From: JADLCX01 sp964630785
Lineage (GTDB): Bacteria > Planctomycetota > Phycisphaerae > Phycisphaerales > UBA1924
Reading direction: 5' to 3'
NCBI GenBank assembly: GCA_964630785.1
Contig: CAZVZG010000009.1
Span: 1-64,000, forward strand
Length of the DNA stretch: 64,000 nucleotides
Shown here piece after piece: positions 14,064 to 22,767 of this stretch. The translations under genes and the position numbers were made by a program. A model generated the notes under the pieces. It was not told the origin of the DNA, searched no databases, and saw only the letters and a program-made list of their open reading frames with translations. Each line of letters starts with the position of its first letter. The first letter of the stretch is position 1.

Positions 14064-15050
14064 ATGCCGCCAAACGAGGCCGAGGGCCGGGCTTCAACTT
14101 CTCCCGACGCGCCGACGCCGCCGCTCAAGCGGCACGCGGCGTTGCAACCCCTCTCCCGCGAACACATGGGGGCCCTCATCCGCGCGCGCGACCTGCAGCG
14201 CGCCGCCGACGCCGACATCGCCGCCCGCACGCGGGCTATCGCGGCGTTCCTGGACTCGTGGCGCACCGAGATCCGCGATCACTTCGACGACGAGGAACGC
14301 TTGCTCCTGCCGCTGGAAGGCTCACCGCACCTTCGGTCGCTGGGCGTGCGTCTGGTGGACGAGCACCGTGCGATCCGCGGTTTGGCCGCACGATGCGAAT
14401 GTGCGCCCGTGGCCGTGGCCGCCGAGGCCGACACCGTGCGCCGGCTGGGAACGCTTCTGCACGACCACGTCCGCTGGGAGGAGCGCGAATACTTCGAGAC
14501 CGTGCAGCGCGAACACCCGGGGGCACTCGAAGCGATGGAGCACGAGGCCGCGGCCATCGAGCGGCGGCGGCCGCACTCGCGCGTGCGATCAACATTGGCA
14601 TGGCACGAACGGAACGCCGAAGACCAAGGAGCATCACCCATGAGCGACGATCGGTTGCGAACCCCGCCGGTGGAACGATTCGCGGTGGATCACCTCGTCT
14701 TCGACCTGCACGCCGAGGCCGCCGCGCTCGAGGCCGAGCAGGCGCCCACGCGCCACGGCCACAGGCAGAAGACGCTCTACAAGTGCCCGGGCCGGACCGT
14801 CGCGCTGTTCGTGCTCAACCCGGGCGCGGCCCTGCCCGAGCACGCCGCGGCCGGCGCGGTCACCGTTCAGGCCATCGAGGGCGAGATCGAGGTGGGGAAA
14901 TTCGGCGGGCACGGGGAGGCCGCGGCGGTCGAGTCGCACCGGTTGTCTCCCGGGCGGCTGCTGGTGATGGCCCCGGGCGTGCGGCACGACGTGCGGGCAA
15001 GCGGGCGGGCGGTGTTTCTCTTGCAGGTCTCGCTCACGCCCGACGCCTGA
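14064..15050 (+). CDS. hemerythrin-cupin fusion protein
   Basis: 328 residues from the ATG at 14064. An ATG at 14043 with GAGGGA upstream is possible but overlaps the start of the opposite gene. The N-terminal part is a hemerythrin-like bundle (LSREHMGALIRARDL, IRDHFDDEERLLLPL, LVDEHRAIRGL, LLHDHVRWEEREYFETV). The C-terminal part, from about MSDDRLRTPP, is a cupin (HGHRQKTLYKC, LNPGAALPEHAAAGAVTVQA, then LSPGRLLVMAPGVRHDVR). The frame is continuous, yet the internal ATG at 14640 has AAGGAG eight bases upstream, so the cupin may also be made alone. Likely an oxygen or nitric-oxide response protein. Confidence 0.8.
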   Translation: MPPNEAEGRASTSPDAPTPPLKRHAALQPLSREHMGALIRARDLQRAADADIAARTRAIAAFLDSWRTEIRDHFDDEERLLLPLEGSPHLRSLGVRLVDEHRAIRGLAARCECAPVAVAAEADTVRRLGTLLHDHVRWEEREYFETVQREHPGALEAMEHEAAAIERRRPHSRVRSTLAWHERNAEDQGASPMSDDRLRTPPVERFAVDHLVFDLHAEAAALEAEQAPTRHGHRQKTLYKCPGRTVALFVLNPGAALPEHAAAGAVTVQAIEGEIEVGKFGGHGEAAAVESHRLSPGRLLVMAPGVRHDVRASGRAVFLLQVSLTPDA

Positions 15051-15082
15051 GGCCGGTAACCGTCGGTTTTTTTTCTCAATCG

Positions 15083-15092
15083 GGAATATTCC
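15083..15092. promoter_or_regulatory. GGAATATTCC palindrome
   Basis: A perfect ten-base palindrome after a T run, 96 bases before the metallophosphatase ATG. It resembles the GAATA/TATTC sites upstream of neighbouring redox genes and may be another site of the same regulator. Confidence 0.3.
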
Positions 15093-15178
15093 GCCACTCA
15101 GGCCCGTCTCCTGTGGTCCGCGGCCCCGCGCACGCCCGTGCGCGAGCCGCCGGGTTCCTTCACACGGAGACCGTCCGC

Positions 15179-16180
15179 ATGTCTTTGCACAGTCCCAGCG
15201 ATCTCACCTCCGCCTCGCACGCCGACGACGCCCTCGACGGCGTTGATCGCCGGGGCTTCCTGTCCTGCATGGCCTGGGTCGGCACCGGCGTCCTGCTGAG
15301 CGTGACCGGCGGCGTGGTCGCCTCCACGCGGCTGGGCCCGGCCGGTCCCGGTGTCGCGGCGCCGCCCTCCGCCGACGCGACCGACTTTACTTTCGTCCAG
15401 ATCAGCGACAGCCACATCGGCTTCGGCAAGGCGCCCAACAAGGACGTGCTCGGCACGCTCGAGCTCGCCATCGCGCGCATCAACGCCCTGCCCAAGCCGC
15501 CCGATCTGCTGCTGCACACCGGCGACATCACGCACCTGGCCGACCCCAAGGAGTTCGACACGGTCGAGCAGATCCTCAAGACCGCGAAGGTCGGCCGCCG
15601 CCTCTACGTTCCCGGCGAGCACGACCTGACCACCGACGACGGCGTCAAGCCCTACCTCGCCCGCTATGGCGGCAAAGACGTGCTCGGCGACGGGTGGCAC
15701 AGCTTCACGCACAAGGGCGTGCATTTCGTTGGCCTGGTCAATGTCGTCGACCACGGCGACTCCAGCGGTCTGGGGCTGCTCGGGCGCGCCCAGTTGGAAT
15801 GGCTCAAGAAGGACCTCTCGACCCTCTCGGCCGAGACGCCCATCGTCGTGTTCGCGCACGTGCCGCTCTGGACGGTCTATGAGAAGTGGGGCTGGGGAAC
15901 CGCCGACGCCGACACCGCCCTGGGGTTCCTCAAGCGCTTCGGCTCGGTCACCGTGCTCAACGGGCACATCCACCAGGCGCTGCAGAAGGTCGAGGGGAAC
16001 GTGACCTTTCACACCGCCCGCTCCACCGCGTTCCCGCAGCCCGAGCCCGGCAAGGCCGACAAGCCGGGCCCGATCAAGAACGTCGCCGCCGATCGCCTGC
16101 GCGGCACGCTGGGCCTGACCACGGTCAGGTACGTCGAGCGGCCGACCTCGCTGGCGATCATCGACTCCACGCTCGAATGA
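15179..16180 (+). CDS. Tat-exported metallophosphoesterase
   Basis: 333 residues. The N-terminus has a twin-Arg signal (DGVDRRGFLS followed by a hydrophobic stretch to about residue 55). The calcineurin-like core shows FVQISDSHIGF (D-x-H), LLHTGDITH (G-D), PGEHD (in place of GNHD), VVFAHVPLW and LNGHIHQ (G-H-x-H), which bind two metals. The product is probably a periplasmic phosphohydrolase, substrate unknown. The next gene, a c-type cytochrome protein, starts 15 bases downstream with its own AAAGGAG, so the two are likely one operon. Confidence 0.88.
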   Translation: MSLHSPSDLTSASHADDALDGVDRRGFLSCMAWVGTGVLLSVTGGVVASTRLGPAGPGVAAPPSADATDFTFVQISDSHIGFGKAPNKDVLGTLELAIARINALPKPPDLLLHTGDITHLADPKEFDTVEQILKTAKVGRRLYVPGEHDLTTDDGVKPYLARYGGKDVLGDGWHSFTHKGVHFVGLVNVVDHGDSSGLGLLGRAQLEWLKKDLSTLSAETPIVVFAHVPLWTVYEKWGWGTADADTALGFLKRFGSVTVLNGHIHQALQKVEGNVTFHTARSTAFPQPEPGKADKPGPIKNVAADRLRGTLGLTTVRYVERPTSLAIIDSTLE

Positions 16181-16195
16181 ACGAAAGGAGCCGAC

Positions 16196-17119
16196 GTGGA
16201 CTTGCCCTTCGTGGCGTGCGTGCTCGCGCTCCAGCTCTCGGCCGCGCCCCAAGCCGATCCCGGTGTCCCGAGGCCCGGCGAGAACCCGCTCGCGCGGGCC
16301 GCCCTCGGCGCCTTCGCCGCCAAGTGCGTTCAGTGCCACGGCCCGCAGGTAGCGCACCCGCGCGCGGCGTTCGGCTACGTGACCGACCTCAAACGGCTCG
16401 TGACCAACGGCAAATACATCGTCCCCGGCGATCTCGTCAAGTCGGAGTTGTGGAGTGAGATCGCCGAGGGCGACATGCCCCCGGACGAGGCCCGCAACGG
16501 GCCGCTCGATCCAGCCCAGGTGCAGGCCGTGCGGGAATGGATCCTTGCCGGCGCGCCGGTCTTGGATCAAGACGTGCCGTTCCCCGAAACGCCGGCGCTC
16601 GCACCCACGGCCATGGCCGCGGACCCGCTGGCTCCTCCGCGACCACCGGCGGTGCATCCCGAACGACCCACCCCTCGCTCCACGCCGCTGCTCACGCTCA
16701 TCGGCCGCCTCCACGTCGTTGTGGTCCACTTCCCCATCGCCCTGATCATCACCGCCGCGTTCACCGAGGCCGTCCGCACGCTTCGCGGGATCGGCGCGCC
16801 TTCGCCCAGCGCTCGACTCTGCCTCATCGTGGGCGCCCCCGCTTCCGTCGTCACCGCCGCGCTGGGCTGGGTCCACGCCGGGGAGAGGTTCCCCGGCCCG
16901 ATGGGCAACCCCTTCAGCATCGCCGGCATCCACCGCTGGATCGGCATCGCCGCGGCCTGTGTCGCGTGTGCGGCGATGGTCCTCATGGAGCACGACGCCC
17001 GGCGCCGGCGAGGGGCCGTCGCGCCGCGATTCGTGCTGGCTCTCGCCGCGCTGCTCGTGGCGATCGCCGGGCACTTCGGCGGCTTGCTCACCCACGGCGC
17101 CGATTTCCTCACCCCCTGA
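16196..17119 (+). CDS. c-type cytochrome with DUF2231-like membrane domain
   Basis: 307 residues, GTG start with AAAGGAG upstream. A short signal sequence (FVACVLALQLSAAP) precedes a planctomycete-type cytochrome c domain with heme motif CVQCH and a later Met ligand candidate in EGDMPPDE. After a Pro-rich linker (about 135-165), a membrane part with four helices contains LIGRLHVVVVHFPIALI and IHRWIGIAAACVACA, typical of DUF2231. The His residues in the helices could bind a second heme. It probably transfers electrons at the membrane, and it lies just before an ECF sigma gene. Confidence 0.82.
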   Translation: MDLPFVACVLALQLSAAPQADPGVPRPGENPLARAALGAFAAKCVQCHGPQVAHPRAAFGYVTDLKRLVTNGKYIVPGDLVKSELWSEIAEGDMPPDEARNGPLDPAQVQAVREWILAGAPVLDQDVPFPETPALAPTAMAADPLAPPRPPAVHPERPTPRSTPLLTLIGRLHVVVVHFPIALIITAAFTEAVRTLRGIGAPSPSARLCLIVGAPASVVTAALGWVHAGERFPGPMGNPFSIAGIHRWIGIAAACVACAAMVLMEHDARRRRGAVAPRFVLALAALLVAIAGHFGGLLTHGADFLTP

Positions 17120-17127
17120 GCCCACCC

Positions 17128-17781
17128 ATGCCCCGCTACCGGCCATATGCACGTCGGGTTCACCCCAAGGCGCTCACTCCTTATGATGAGCCCCCGTCCG
17201 CATCCCCATCTATTCGCCAGCAGGACGCGAACGGCCCGAGCGCCCACGCATTGACCAACAGTGCCCCGATCCCCACCTTCGGCGATGCGGTGCTCGCACA
17301 CCTGGATTCAGGGTTCAACCTGGCCCTGTGGATCCTGCGCGATGAACACCTGGCGGCCGACGCCGTGCAGGAAGCATCGCTCAAGGCCTGGCGGGCGTAC
17401 GGGCAGTTCCGCGGCGGCGACAGCAAGTCATGGTTCCTGGCGGTGGTCCGAACCTGCGCCATCGATTGCGCCCGTCGCAGCGGGCGCGAGCACCTGTTGG
17501 GTGGTGTCGAGCCGGCGACCACGGCCACCGACCTCCCGCTCCCTGCGCTGCTGGACCATGAACGGGGAGCGATCATCCACCAAGCCGTGTGGTCTTTGCC
17601 CGGCCCGTTGCGAGAAGTCCTTGTGTTGCGCGAGATCGAGGGCATGAGTTACGCCCAGATCGCCGTCGCGCTCGATATCCCACCCGGAACGGTGATGTCG
17701 CGAATCTCCAGGGCCCGCGACGCCGCGGCCGCGGCGCTGCGGGCCCGCATGTCGGAAGGATCGTCCCATGGAGTGCCGTGA
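17128..17781 (+). CDS. ECF-type RNA polymerase sigma factor
   Basis: 217 residues with an unusual 45-residue Pro/Ser-rich N-terminal extension before region 2 (FNLALWILRDEHLAADAVQEASLKAW). Region 4 is clear (LPGPLREVLVLREIEGMSYA, QIAVALDIPPGTVMSRISRA). The gene ends 14 bases inside the next gene, a zinc-finger membrane anti-sigma factor, so the pair forms a standard sigma/anti-sigma unit. The start at 17128 has no strong ribosome site; a shorter product is possible. Targets are unknown, but the neighbouring redox genes are candidates. Confidence 0.9.
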   Translation: MPRYRPYARRVHPKALTPYDEPPSASPSIRQQDANGPSAHALTNSAPIPTFGDAVLAHLDSGFNLALWILRDEHLAADAVQEASLKAWRAYGQFRGGDSKSWFLAVVRTCAIDCARRSGREHLLGGVEPATTATDLPLPALLDHERGAIIHQAVWSLPGPLREVLVLREIEGMSYAQIAVALDIPPGTVMSRISRARDAAAAALRARMSEGSSHGVP

Positions 17782-18562
17782 CGTGTCAACCTGGCTTGAC
17801 GCCTACATCGATCTGGAGCTCGAGCCCGAGCAGGCGGCCGGCCTGGTCGCGCACATCCGCCAATGCCCCAAGTGCGCCGCTTCCGTTCAGGAGCGCCAGC
17901 GCCTGCGCTCCATGCTGACCGTGGGGATGCAGCGGCACGCCGCCCCCGCGCCGCTGATCGACGCTGTCCGGAGCGATGTGAAGAACGCCCGACCGGCCAA
18001 TGCCACCCTGCGCGTACCGCGATGGTCATGGGCCTCGTTGGCCGCCACGTTGCTGCTCGCCGGTGTTCTCATCGGGCTTCTGGCGCCTCAAGTGCGTCGA
18101 TCCACGAACGCCAGCAGCATTGTTCAGGCGGCCATCTCCTCCCACATCCGTTCGCTCATGGCCGACCACCTAGAGGATGTTGCTTCCACGGATCAACACA
18201 CCGTCAAGCCGTGGTTCGCGGGCAGGCTCGATTTTTCCCCCCGCGTTGTGGACTTCGCGTCCCAGGGCTTTCCCCTTGTCGGCGGTCGCCTCGACTACAT
18301 TGACGACCGCCCCGCCGCCGCCCTCGTGTATAAACGCCGCGCTCACACCATCAACCTCTTTTCCTGCCTCGATCCCGCGGCCGGAGATTCCCCGCCAAAG
18401 CCCTTTAGTGATCGCGGGTTTCACGCTCTCGCCTGGACCGAGCCCGGCCTGCGTTTCTGTCTCGTCTCCGACGTGAACGTCGATGACCTGGCGCAACTGG
18501 CCGGCCTGGTCCGCGCGGCACGCGCCGGCGGCACGCCTTCGCCCAGTGATTCCCCGCCCTGA
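17768..18562 (+). CDS. zinc-finger membrane anti-sigma factor
   Basis: 264 residues. The N-terminal zinc-binding anti-sigma domain has MECRDVSTWLDAYIDLELEP and HIRQCPKC (His-x3-Cys-x2-Cys). One transmembrane helix (SWASLAATLLLAGVLIGLLA, about 97-116) is followed by a periplasmic domain of about 140 residues with a PWFAGRLDFSPRVVDF segment, as in many RskA/ChrR-like or DUF-type sensors. It would hold the sigma factor encoded upstream at the membrane until a signal arrives. The 14-base overlap supports coupled synthesis. Confidence 0.88.
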   Translation: MECRDVSTWLDAYIDLELEPEQAAGLVAHIRQCPKCAASVQERQRLRSMLTVGMQRHAAPAPLIDAVRSDVKNARPANATLRVPRWSWASLAATLLLAGVLIGLLAPQVRRSTNASSIVQAAISSHIRSLMADHLEDVASTDQHTVKPWFAGRLDFSPRVVDFASQGFPLVGGRLDYIDDRPAAALVYKRRAHTINLFSCLDPAAGDSPPKPFSDRGFHALAWTEPGLRFCLVSDVNVDDLAQLAGLVRAARAGGTPSPSDSPP

Positions 18563-18644
18563 TCGCGAACACCGTTCGTGCGAGCCGCACCGCCGTCGCT
18601 GCGTGTTCGGCGCGGGCGTAGCATGACAGCACGGAGTGAGGCCG

Positions 18645-19463
18645 ATGGGCGAAATGCCCTTGACTATCTGGACGATCGGACACTCGACGCGGACGATCGA
18701 GGCGTTCGTCGGGCTGCTCGCGGCGCACGGGATCGGCGCGGTGGCGGACGTGCGCCGGTTCCCGGGATCGCGGAAGTATCCGCAGTTCAACGCGGGGGCG
18801 CTGCGGGGCTCGCTGGACGCGGCCGGGATCGAGTACGCGCCGTTTCCGGAGCTGGGCGGGCGGCGGCGGGTGCGCCCCGACTCGCACAACACGGTGTGGA
18901 GGAACGAGTCGTTCCGCGGGTACGCGGACTACATGGAGACGGCCGAGTTCGGCGCGGGGATCGATCGCCTGCTCGTGCTGGCTCGGCGGAAGCCGACGGC
19001 GATCATGTGCGCCGAGGCGGTGTGGTGGCGGTGCCACCGGTCCATGATCGCGGATTACCTCATGGCCTCGGGGGTGCTGGTGCTGCACATCACCGACAAA
19101 CCGGATGCGGAGCCGCACCCGTACACGTCGGCCGCGCACGTCGAGAACGGCGTGCTTTCGTACGGCGCGGCGGAGCGAGCCGAAGAAAACAGATCGGGCG
19201 GGGGCAAGGGAGACACGCCGGAGAGGTCTCGGAAAGGAGTCAAGGCCGTGGCCAGCAAGCTCAAGGTCGGCGACCATGTGGCGTGGAACTCGGAGGCCGG
19301 GCGCGTGAGCGGCACGATCATCAAGGTCCACACACGGGACTTTGACTACAAAGGGCACACGCACCACGCCAGCAAGGACGACCCGCAGTACGAGATCAAG
19401 AGCGACAAGACCGACCACATCGCGGCCCACAAGGGCTCGGCGCTGACCAAGACGCGGGGATGA
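18645..19463 (+). CDS. DUF488 protein fused to a DUF2945/Tudor-like domain
   Basis: 272 residues; GGAG precedes the ATG at 18645 (a GTG at 18636 is an alternative). Residues 1-165 are a DUF488 domain: IWTIGHSTRTIEAFVGLL, ADVRRFPGSRKYPQF and MCAEAVWWRCHRSMIADYL. After a Gly/Lys/Arg linker, residues about 203-265 match DUF2945 (KLKVGDHVAWNSEAGRVSGT, IIKVHTRDFDYKG, then DPQYEIKSDKTDHIAAHKG). These two domains are usually separate proteins. The function of either is not established; DUF488 is thought to bind nucleic acids or nucleotides. The frame is continuous, so this is a true fusion. Confidence 0.85.
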   Translation: MGEMPLTIWTIGHSTRTIEAFVGLLAAHGIGAVADVRRFPGSRKYPQFNAGALRGSLDAAGIEYAPFPELGGRRRVRPDSHNTVWRNESFRGYADYMETAEFGAGIDRLLVLARRKPTAIMCAEAVWWRCHRSMIADYLMASGVLVLHITDKPDAEPHPYTSAAHVENGVLSYGAAERAEENRSGGGKGDTPERSRKGVKAVASKLKVGDHVAWNSEAGRVSGTIIKVHTRDFDYKGHTHHASKDDPQYEIKSDKTDHIAAHKGSALTKTRG

Positions 19464-19507
19464 TCGCACGGGCAGCCCGTGGCGCGGCCGTTACCGGGTT
19501 CGCCCGC

Positions 19508-20152
19508 TCAATGCTTCGACAACACCACGTGCATCGCGCGCGGCGTGGTCGCTTGCTCGACAACCTTGAAGCCCAGCCCCGGCAGGTCGATCCCGGAGAA
19601 CGGGGCCTCGCCCCGCCCGAGGATCGCCGGCGAGACAACCAGGTGCATCTCATCGATGGCGTTGATGGCCAGGTACTGACGGACGGTCGATGCACCGCCG
19701 CCGATCTTGACGTCCTTCTTGTCTGCCGCGGCCTTCGCCCGACGCAGGGCCGATTCAACGCCGTCGGTGACGAAGTGGAAAGTTGTTCCGCCCTCCATCT
19801 CGATGCTCTCGCGAGCGTGGTGCGTGAGCACGAACGTCGGCGCGTGGTACGGCGGGTTCTTGCCCCACCAGCCCTTCCACTCATCGTCGGGCCACGGACC
19901 CCGCACCGGCCCGAACATGTTGCGTCCGATGATGAACGCACCGAAGTTCTCCATCGAGCGCACCGCAAAGTCGTCGTCGAGGCCGGGCTCGCCACCGTCC
20001 TGCCCGTGCATCGCACGGAAGCATCTGGTCGGAAAGAACCACTGGAACACACCAAAGCCGCCGCGCCCGAGCGGGTTGTCGAGCGACTGGTCCGGCCCCG
20101 CCGCAAACCCGTCGATGGAAAGGGAGTACCCGGCAACGCGGACCTTGGACAT
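19508..20152 (-). CDS. dihydrofolate reductase/RibD-C family protein
   Basis: 214 residues. The RibD C-terminal/DHFR-like fold shows VAGYSLSIDGFAAGPDQSL, GAFIIGRNMFG (NADPH region), FVLTHHARESI, DVKIGGGASTVRQYL and EMHLVVSPAILGRGEAPF. These proteins are NAD(P)H-binding reductases of the YyaP/YwjB kind with unknown substrates. It is transcribed alone, opposite to its neighbours; the convergent gene upstream ends at 19463. Confidence 0.88.
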   Translation of the reverse strand: MSKVRVAGYSLSIDGFAAGPDQSLDNPLGRGGFGVFQWFFPTRCFRAMHGQDGGEPGLDDDFAVRSMENFGAFIIGRNMFGPVRGPWPDDEWKGWWGKNPPYHAPTFVLTHHARESIEMEGGTTFHFVTDGVESALRRAKAAADKKDVKIGGGASTVRQYLAINAIDEMHLVVSPAILGRGEAPFSGIDLPGLGFKVVEQATTPRAMHVVLSKH

Positions 20153-20507
20153 GCCGACACAATAGCGCACGCAGTCAAATCCGCAGGGCGTCCGGAGCGC
20201 AAGCTCGCGTGAGCCACAGCCGCCCATCCATCACCACCCGACCCGCCCGTCCCCGACGGGTGAGCTGCCACCCGCACCACCCACACGCAATCAAAACGCC
20301 CGTCACCACCCGACCCAGCAACACGCCAGAAACCCGAAACGCCGGGAGCATCCCGCTCGAGCCACCCGCTCACAACCACACCCACGCAACCGCCACCTCT
20401 CCGTCCAATAAAGTATATGCAGGGCTAGAAATCCAGTATTCCATGCCTACGCTCACCGAAGAGGCCGCCAACCACGGCCTGCCCAGCGTTTGTTTAGGAG
20501 AAACCAC
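20153..20507. other. gene-free stretch upstream of RIC
   Basis: A 355-base intergenic stretch with a C/A-rich left part and an A+T-richer right part (AATAAAGTATATGC, 20407-20420) that probably contains the RIC promoter. No gene is supported. Confidence 0.5.
20432..20441. promoter_or_regulatory. shared TCCAGTATTC motif upstream of RIC
   Basis: The same ten bases as at 12568-12577, here 66 bases before the RIC ATG. RIC genes are commonly induced by nitric oxide through NsrR or Fnr-type regulators; which regulator would bind here is unknown. Confidence 0.35.
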
Positions 20508-21248
20508 ATGGCGATTGACGTACAGACCACGATCGGTCAGATGGTGACCGAGAATCCCGCGAGGGCCCGGGTGTTCGAGCGGTTGGGGATCGACTACTGC
20601 TGTGGCGGGCGGCTCACGCTCCAGGCCGCGTGCGCAGCCAAAAAGTTGGACGCCGGGCGCGTGCTCGACGAGTTGCGGGAGGCCGACGCCGCCGGCGGCG
20701 AAGAGCCCGTGATCGACTGGGAGGCTCAGGGCGCCGGCGCGCTCGCCGACCACATCGAGCGGGTTCACCACGACTACCTCAAGCGAGAGCTCCCGCGGCT
20801 GGCCGCGATGACCACGAAGGTGGCCGCGGTGCACGGCGGCAGGCACGCCTCGCTCATCGAGCTGCGCGACGTCTACGCGGCGTTCGCCGGCGACATGGTC
20901 GAGCACATGATGAAGGAAGAGCGGGCGCTGTTCCCGTGGATCCGGGCCTTGGCGTCCGGGCAGGCGCCGGGAGGCAAGAGCGGGGTGGGGGGAGCGCCGA
21001 CAGGCATCGAAAACCCGGTGCGGGTGATGATGGCCGAGCACGAAGACTCCGGCGAGGCCCTCGAAAAGATGCGGGAACTCACCGACGGCTACACGCCCCC
21101 GATGGACGCCTGCAACACCTACCGCGCGATGCTGCAGGGCCTGTCGCAGCTCGAGATCGACACCCACGTGCACGTCCACAAGGAAAACAGCATCCTCTTC
21201 CCGATGGCGGTGAGGCTGGAAGAAGCCCGGAGCGCGGGAACGCGCTGA
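20508..21248 (+). CDS. ric: iron-sulfur cluster repair di-iron protein RIC
   Basis: 246 residues; TTAGGAG precedes the ATG at 20508. The N-terminal ScdA_N domain has RVFERLGIDYCCGGRLTLQAAC with the conserved Cys31-Cys32. A hemerythrin-like di-iron domain follows: DHIERVHHDYL, VEHMMKEERALFPWI, MMAEHEDSG and HVHVHKENSILFPMA give the His/Glu ligands. RIC (YtfE/ScdA) repairs Fe-S clusters damaged by nitric oxide or oxidants. Together with the two other hemerythrin-type genes in the window it suggests exposure to nitrosative stress. A Gly-rich insert (GQAPGGKSGVGGAPTG) separates the halves of the di-iron domain. Confidence 0.93.
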   Translation: MAIDVQTTIGQMVTENPARARVFERLGIDYCCGGRLTLQAACAAKKLDAGRVLDELREADAAGGEEPVIDWEAQGAGALADHIERVHHDYLKRELPRLAAMTTKVAAVHGGRHASLIELRDVYAAFAGDMVEHMMKEERALFPWIRALASGQAPGGKSGVGGAPTGIENPVRVMMAEHEDSGEALEKMRELTDGYTPPMDACNTYRAMLQGLSQLEIDTHVHVHKENSILFPMAVRLEEARSAGTR

Positions 21249-21320
21249 GGCCGCTGCCCCGCCGCGCGTGCAACGGTTCAAGATCGAGGTGAGCCGACCG
21301 GCCGCGACATGCGCGTGCGT

Positions 21321-22553
21321 TCAGCGATCGCGAGCCGCTTCCGCCCGTGCGTCCAGTTCAGCGAGCGTGAACCGCACGCTCATGATCCACGGCTTGTCGC
21401 CGGCCGTCCACGTGCCGTAGGTCGTGGCCACGAGCGTGCCGTCCTTGATCGACGCCAGACCCGCGTAGCCGCAGTCCCACGGGGTCAGATTGTCCTTGAG
21501 CCGCACGAGGTATTCACCCGCACCCGAGCGTGTTCCCGGTTCGAGCGGCCTCGCTCCCGGCGCGAGTCGCGCCAGAGCGTCCCACGATCCGACCCACGCG
21601 ACCCAATCGCCCGCCCACGGGTCGCCCTTCACCGCGCACCGGAACGTCACGACCAGTCGGCCATCTCTGGAGTACGACGCGATGTGCCGGTCGCCGGTGA
21701 GGCATTCGGGGAGCTCGACCGGCGCGGACCAGGTCGCGGCCTCGTCCCTGCTGAACATAACGTGCGAGTGCTTCACGCGCCGGTTTTCGCGCAGCAGCAG
21801 CGCGATGGTCCCGCCATCGGGCGACACGACCACGCCCGGCTCGCAGAGGTGGATGTCCGACCCGCTCCAGATCGCCCGCGGAGCCGACCACGTCGCGCCC
21901 CGATCGGCCGTGTCCGTCTGGTACAGCGTGAACGTACCCGTACCCTTCCCCCCTCCCCACCCTCCCCCGCCCGCGCCGAAATACCGCCCGTCGTCGTGGA
22001 AGAAAGCGGCGAACTTCCCGTCGCCGGTGCCCGCAAGCCCGCCCATCGCCACGATCCCGCCGAAGTCGCCGATGGGCGAGAGCTCGGTCCACGTCCTTCC
22101 CCCGTCGGCGGACCTCGCCGCGCGGATGGGGTAGAGGCCGGAGAAGAGGATGAGCGACTCACCGCGATCGGTCCGGCCCACGCGAAAGAGCGTCGGGGTC
22201 TCCAGGCTCGTGGTCCACGACTCAGGCACGGGCAGCCGCCCGGACCAGGTCTTGCCTCCGTCTTCGCTCCGCTTGAGCACGATCGGGCCCTTGCCGTGCC
22301 CCTTGGGGTACGCGGCCAGGATTGTCACGCCGTCGTCAAGCAGAACCGTTGAGACGTGACCGAGGTAGACGCCCGCTTCCTTGTCCACCACCGTCTGCCG
22401 CGCGGCGTCGCGGTCGAGATCGATCCGCTCGGGTGCCGCGGTGCCGGTCGGGGCGTGGTCGGGCTTGGAAAACGGCTGCCCGGCGCACGCGCAGGCCGTG
22501 GTCCATGACGCGACCACGGCGATCACGGTTAGCAATGTGCCACCAACCTCCAT
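21321..22553 (-). CDS. exported sialidase-family beta-propeller
   Basis: 410 residues with an N-terminal signal (TLLTVIAVVASWTTACACAG), possibly a lipoprotein. Asp-box motifs mark the propeller blades: SEDGGKTWSG, SADGGRTWTE, TADRGATWSA and SRDEAATWSA. The protein matches the exo-alpha-sialidase/BNR family; related planctomycete enzymes act on sialic acids or other sugars of sulfated or host polysaccharides. The Arg triad of true sialidases cannot be confirmed by eye. A Gly run (GAGGGGWGGGKG) lies in one blade. It is monocistronic. Confidence 0.85.
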   Translation of the reverse strand: MEVGGTLLTVIAVVASWTTACACAGQPFSKPDHAPTGTAAPERIDLDRDAARQTVVDKEAGVYLGHVSTVLLDDGVTILAAYPKGHGKGPIVLKRSEDGGKTWSGRLPVPESWTTSLETPTLFRVGRTDRGESLILFSGLYPIRAARSADGGRTWTELSPIGDFGGIVAMGGLAGTGDGKFAAFFHDDGRYFGAGGGGWGGGKGTGTFTLYQTDTADRGATWSAPRAIWSGSDIHLCEPGVVVSPDGGTIALLLRENRRVKHSHVMFSRDEAATWSAPVELPECLTGDRHIASYSRDGRLVVTFRCAVKGDPWAGDWVAWVGSWDALARLAPGARPLEPGTRSGAGEYLVRLKDNLTPWDCGYAGLASIKDGTLVATTYGTWTAGDKPWIMSVRFTLAELDARAEAARDR

Positions 22554-22767
22554 GCGGGATCGTACGGGCCCGCCGCCTTTCGCCACGTCCCCCCTGACGC
22601 GCCCGTGATGCTCATGGCGGCGAACCCTGCCTCCGCGCCCCCCGCCCCTACCCCCGCCCCAGCCGCAACTCCCACTCCCCCCCCCGATCCTCGCCCCCCC
22701 GAGCACGCCGTGGGCGCAGGCGCCTACGCGCAGTACCATGCCCGCACGCACAACGCCGGAGACCACT

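Noticed and set aside
15098..17152. A 684-codon open frame on the minus strand
   Set aside because: Antisense to the metallophosphatase and cytochrome genes, both of which have clear motifs.
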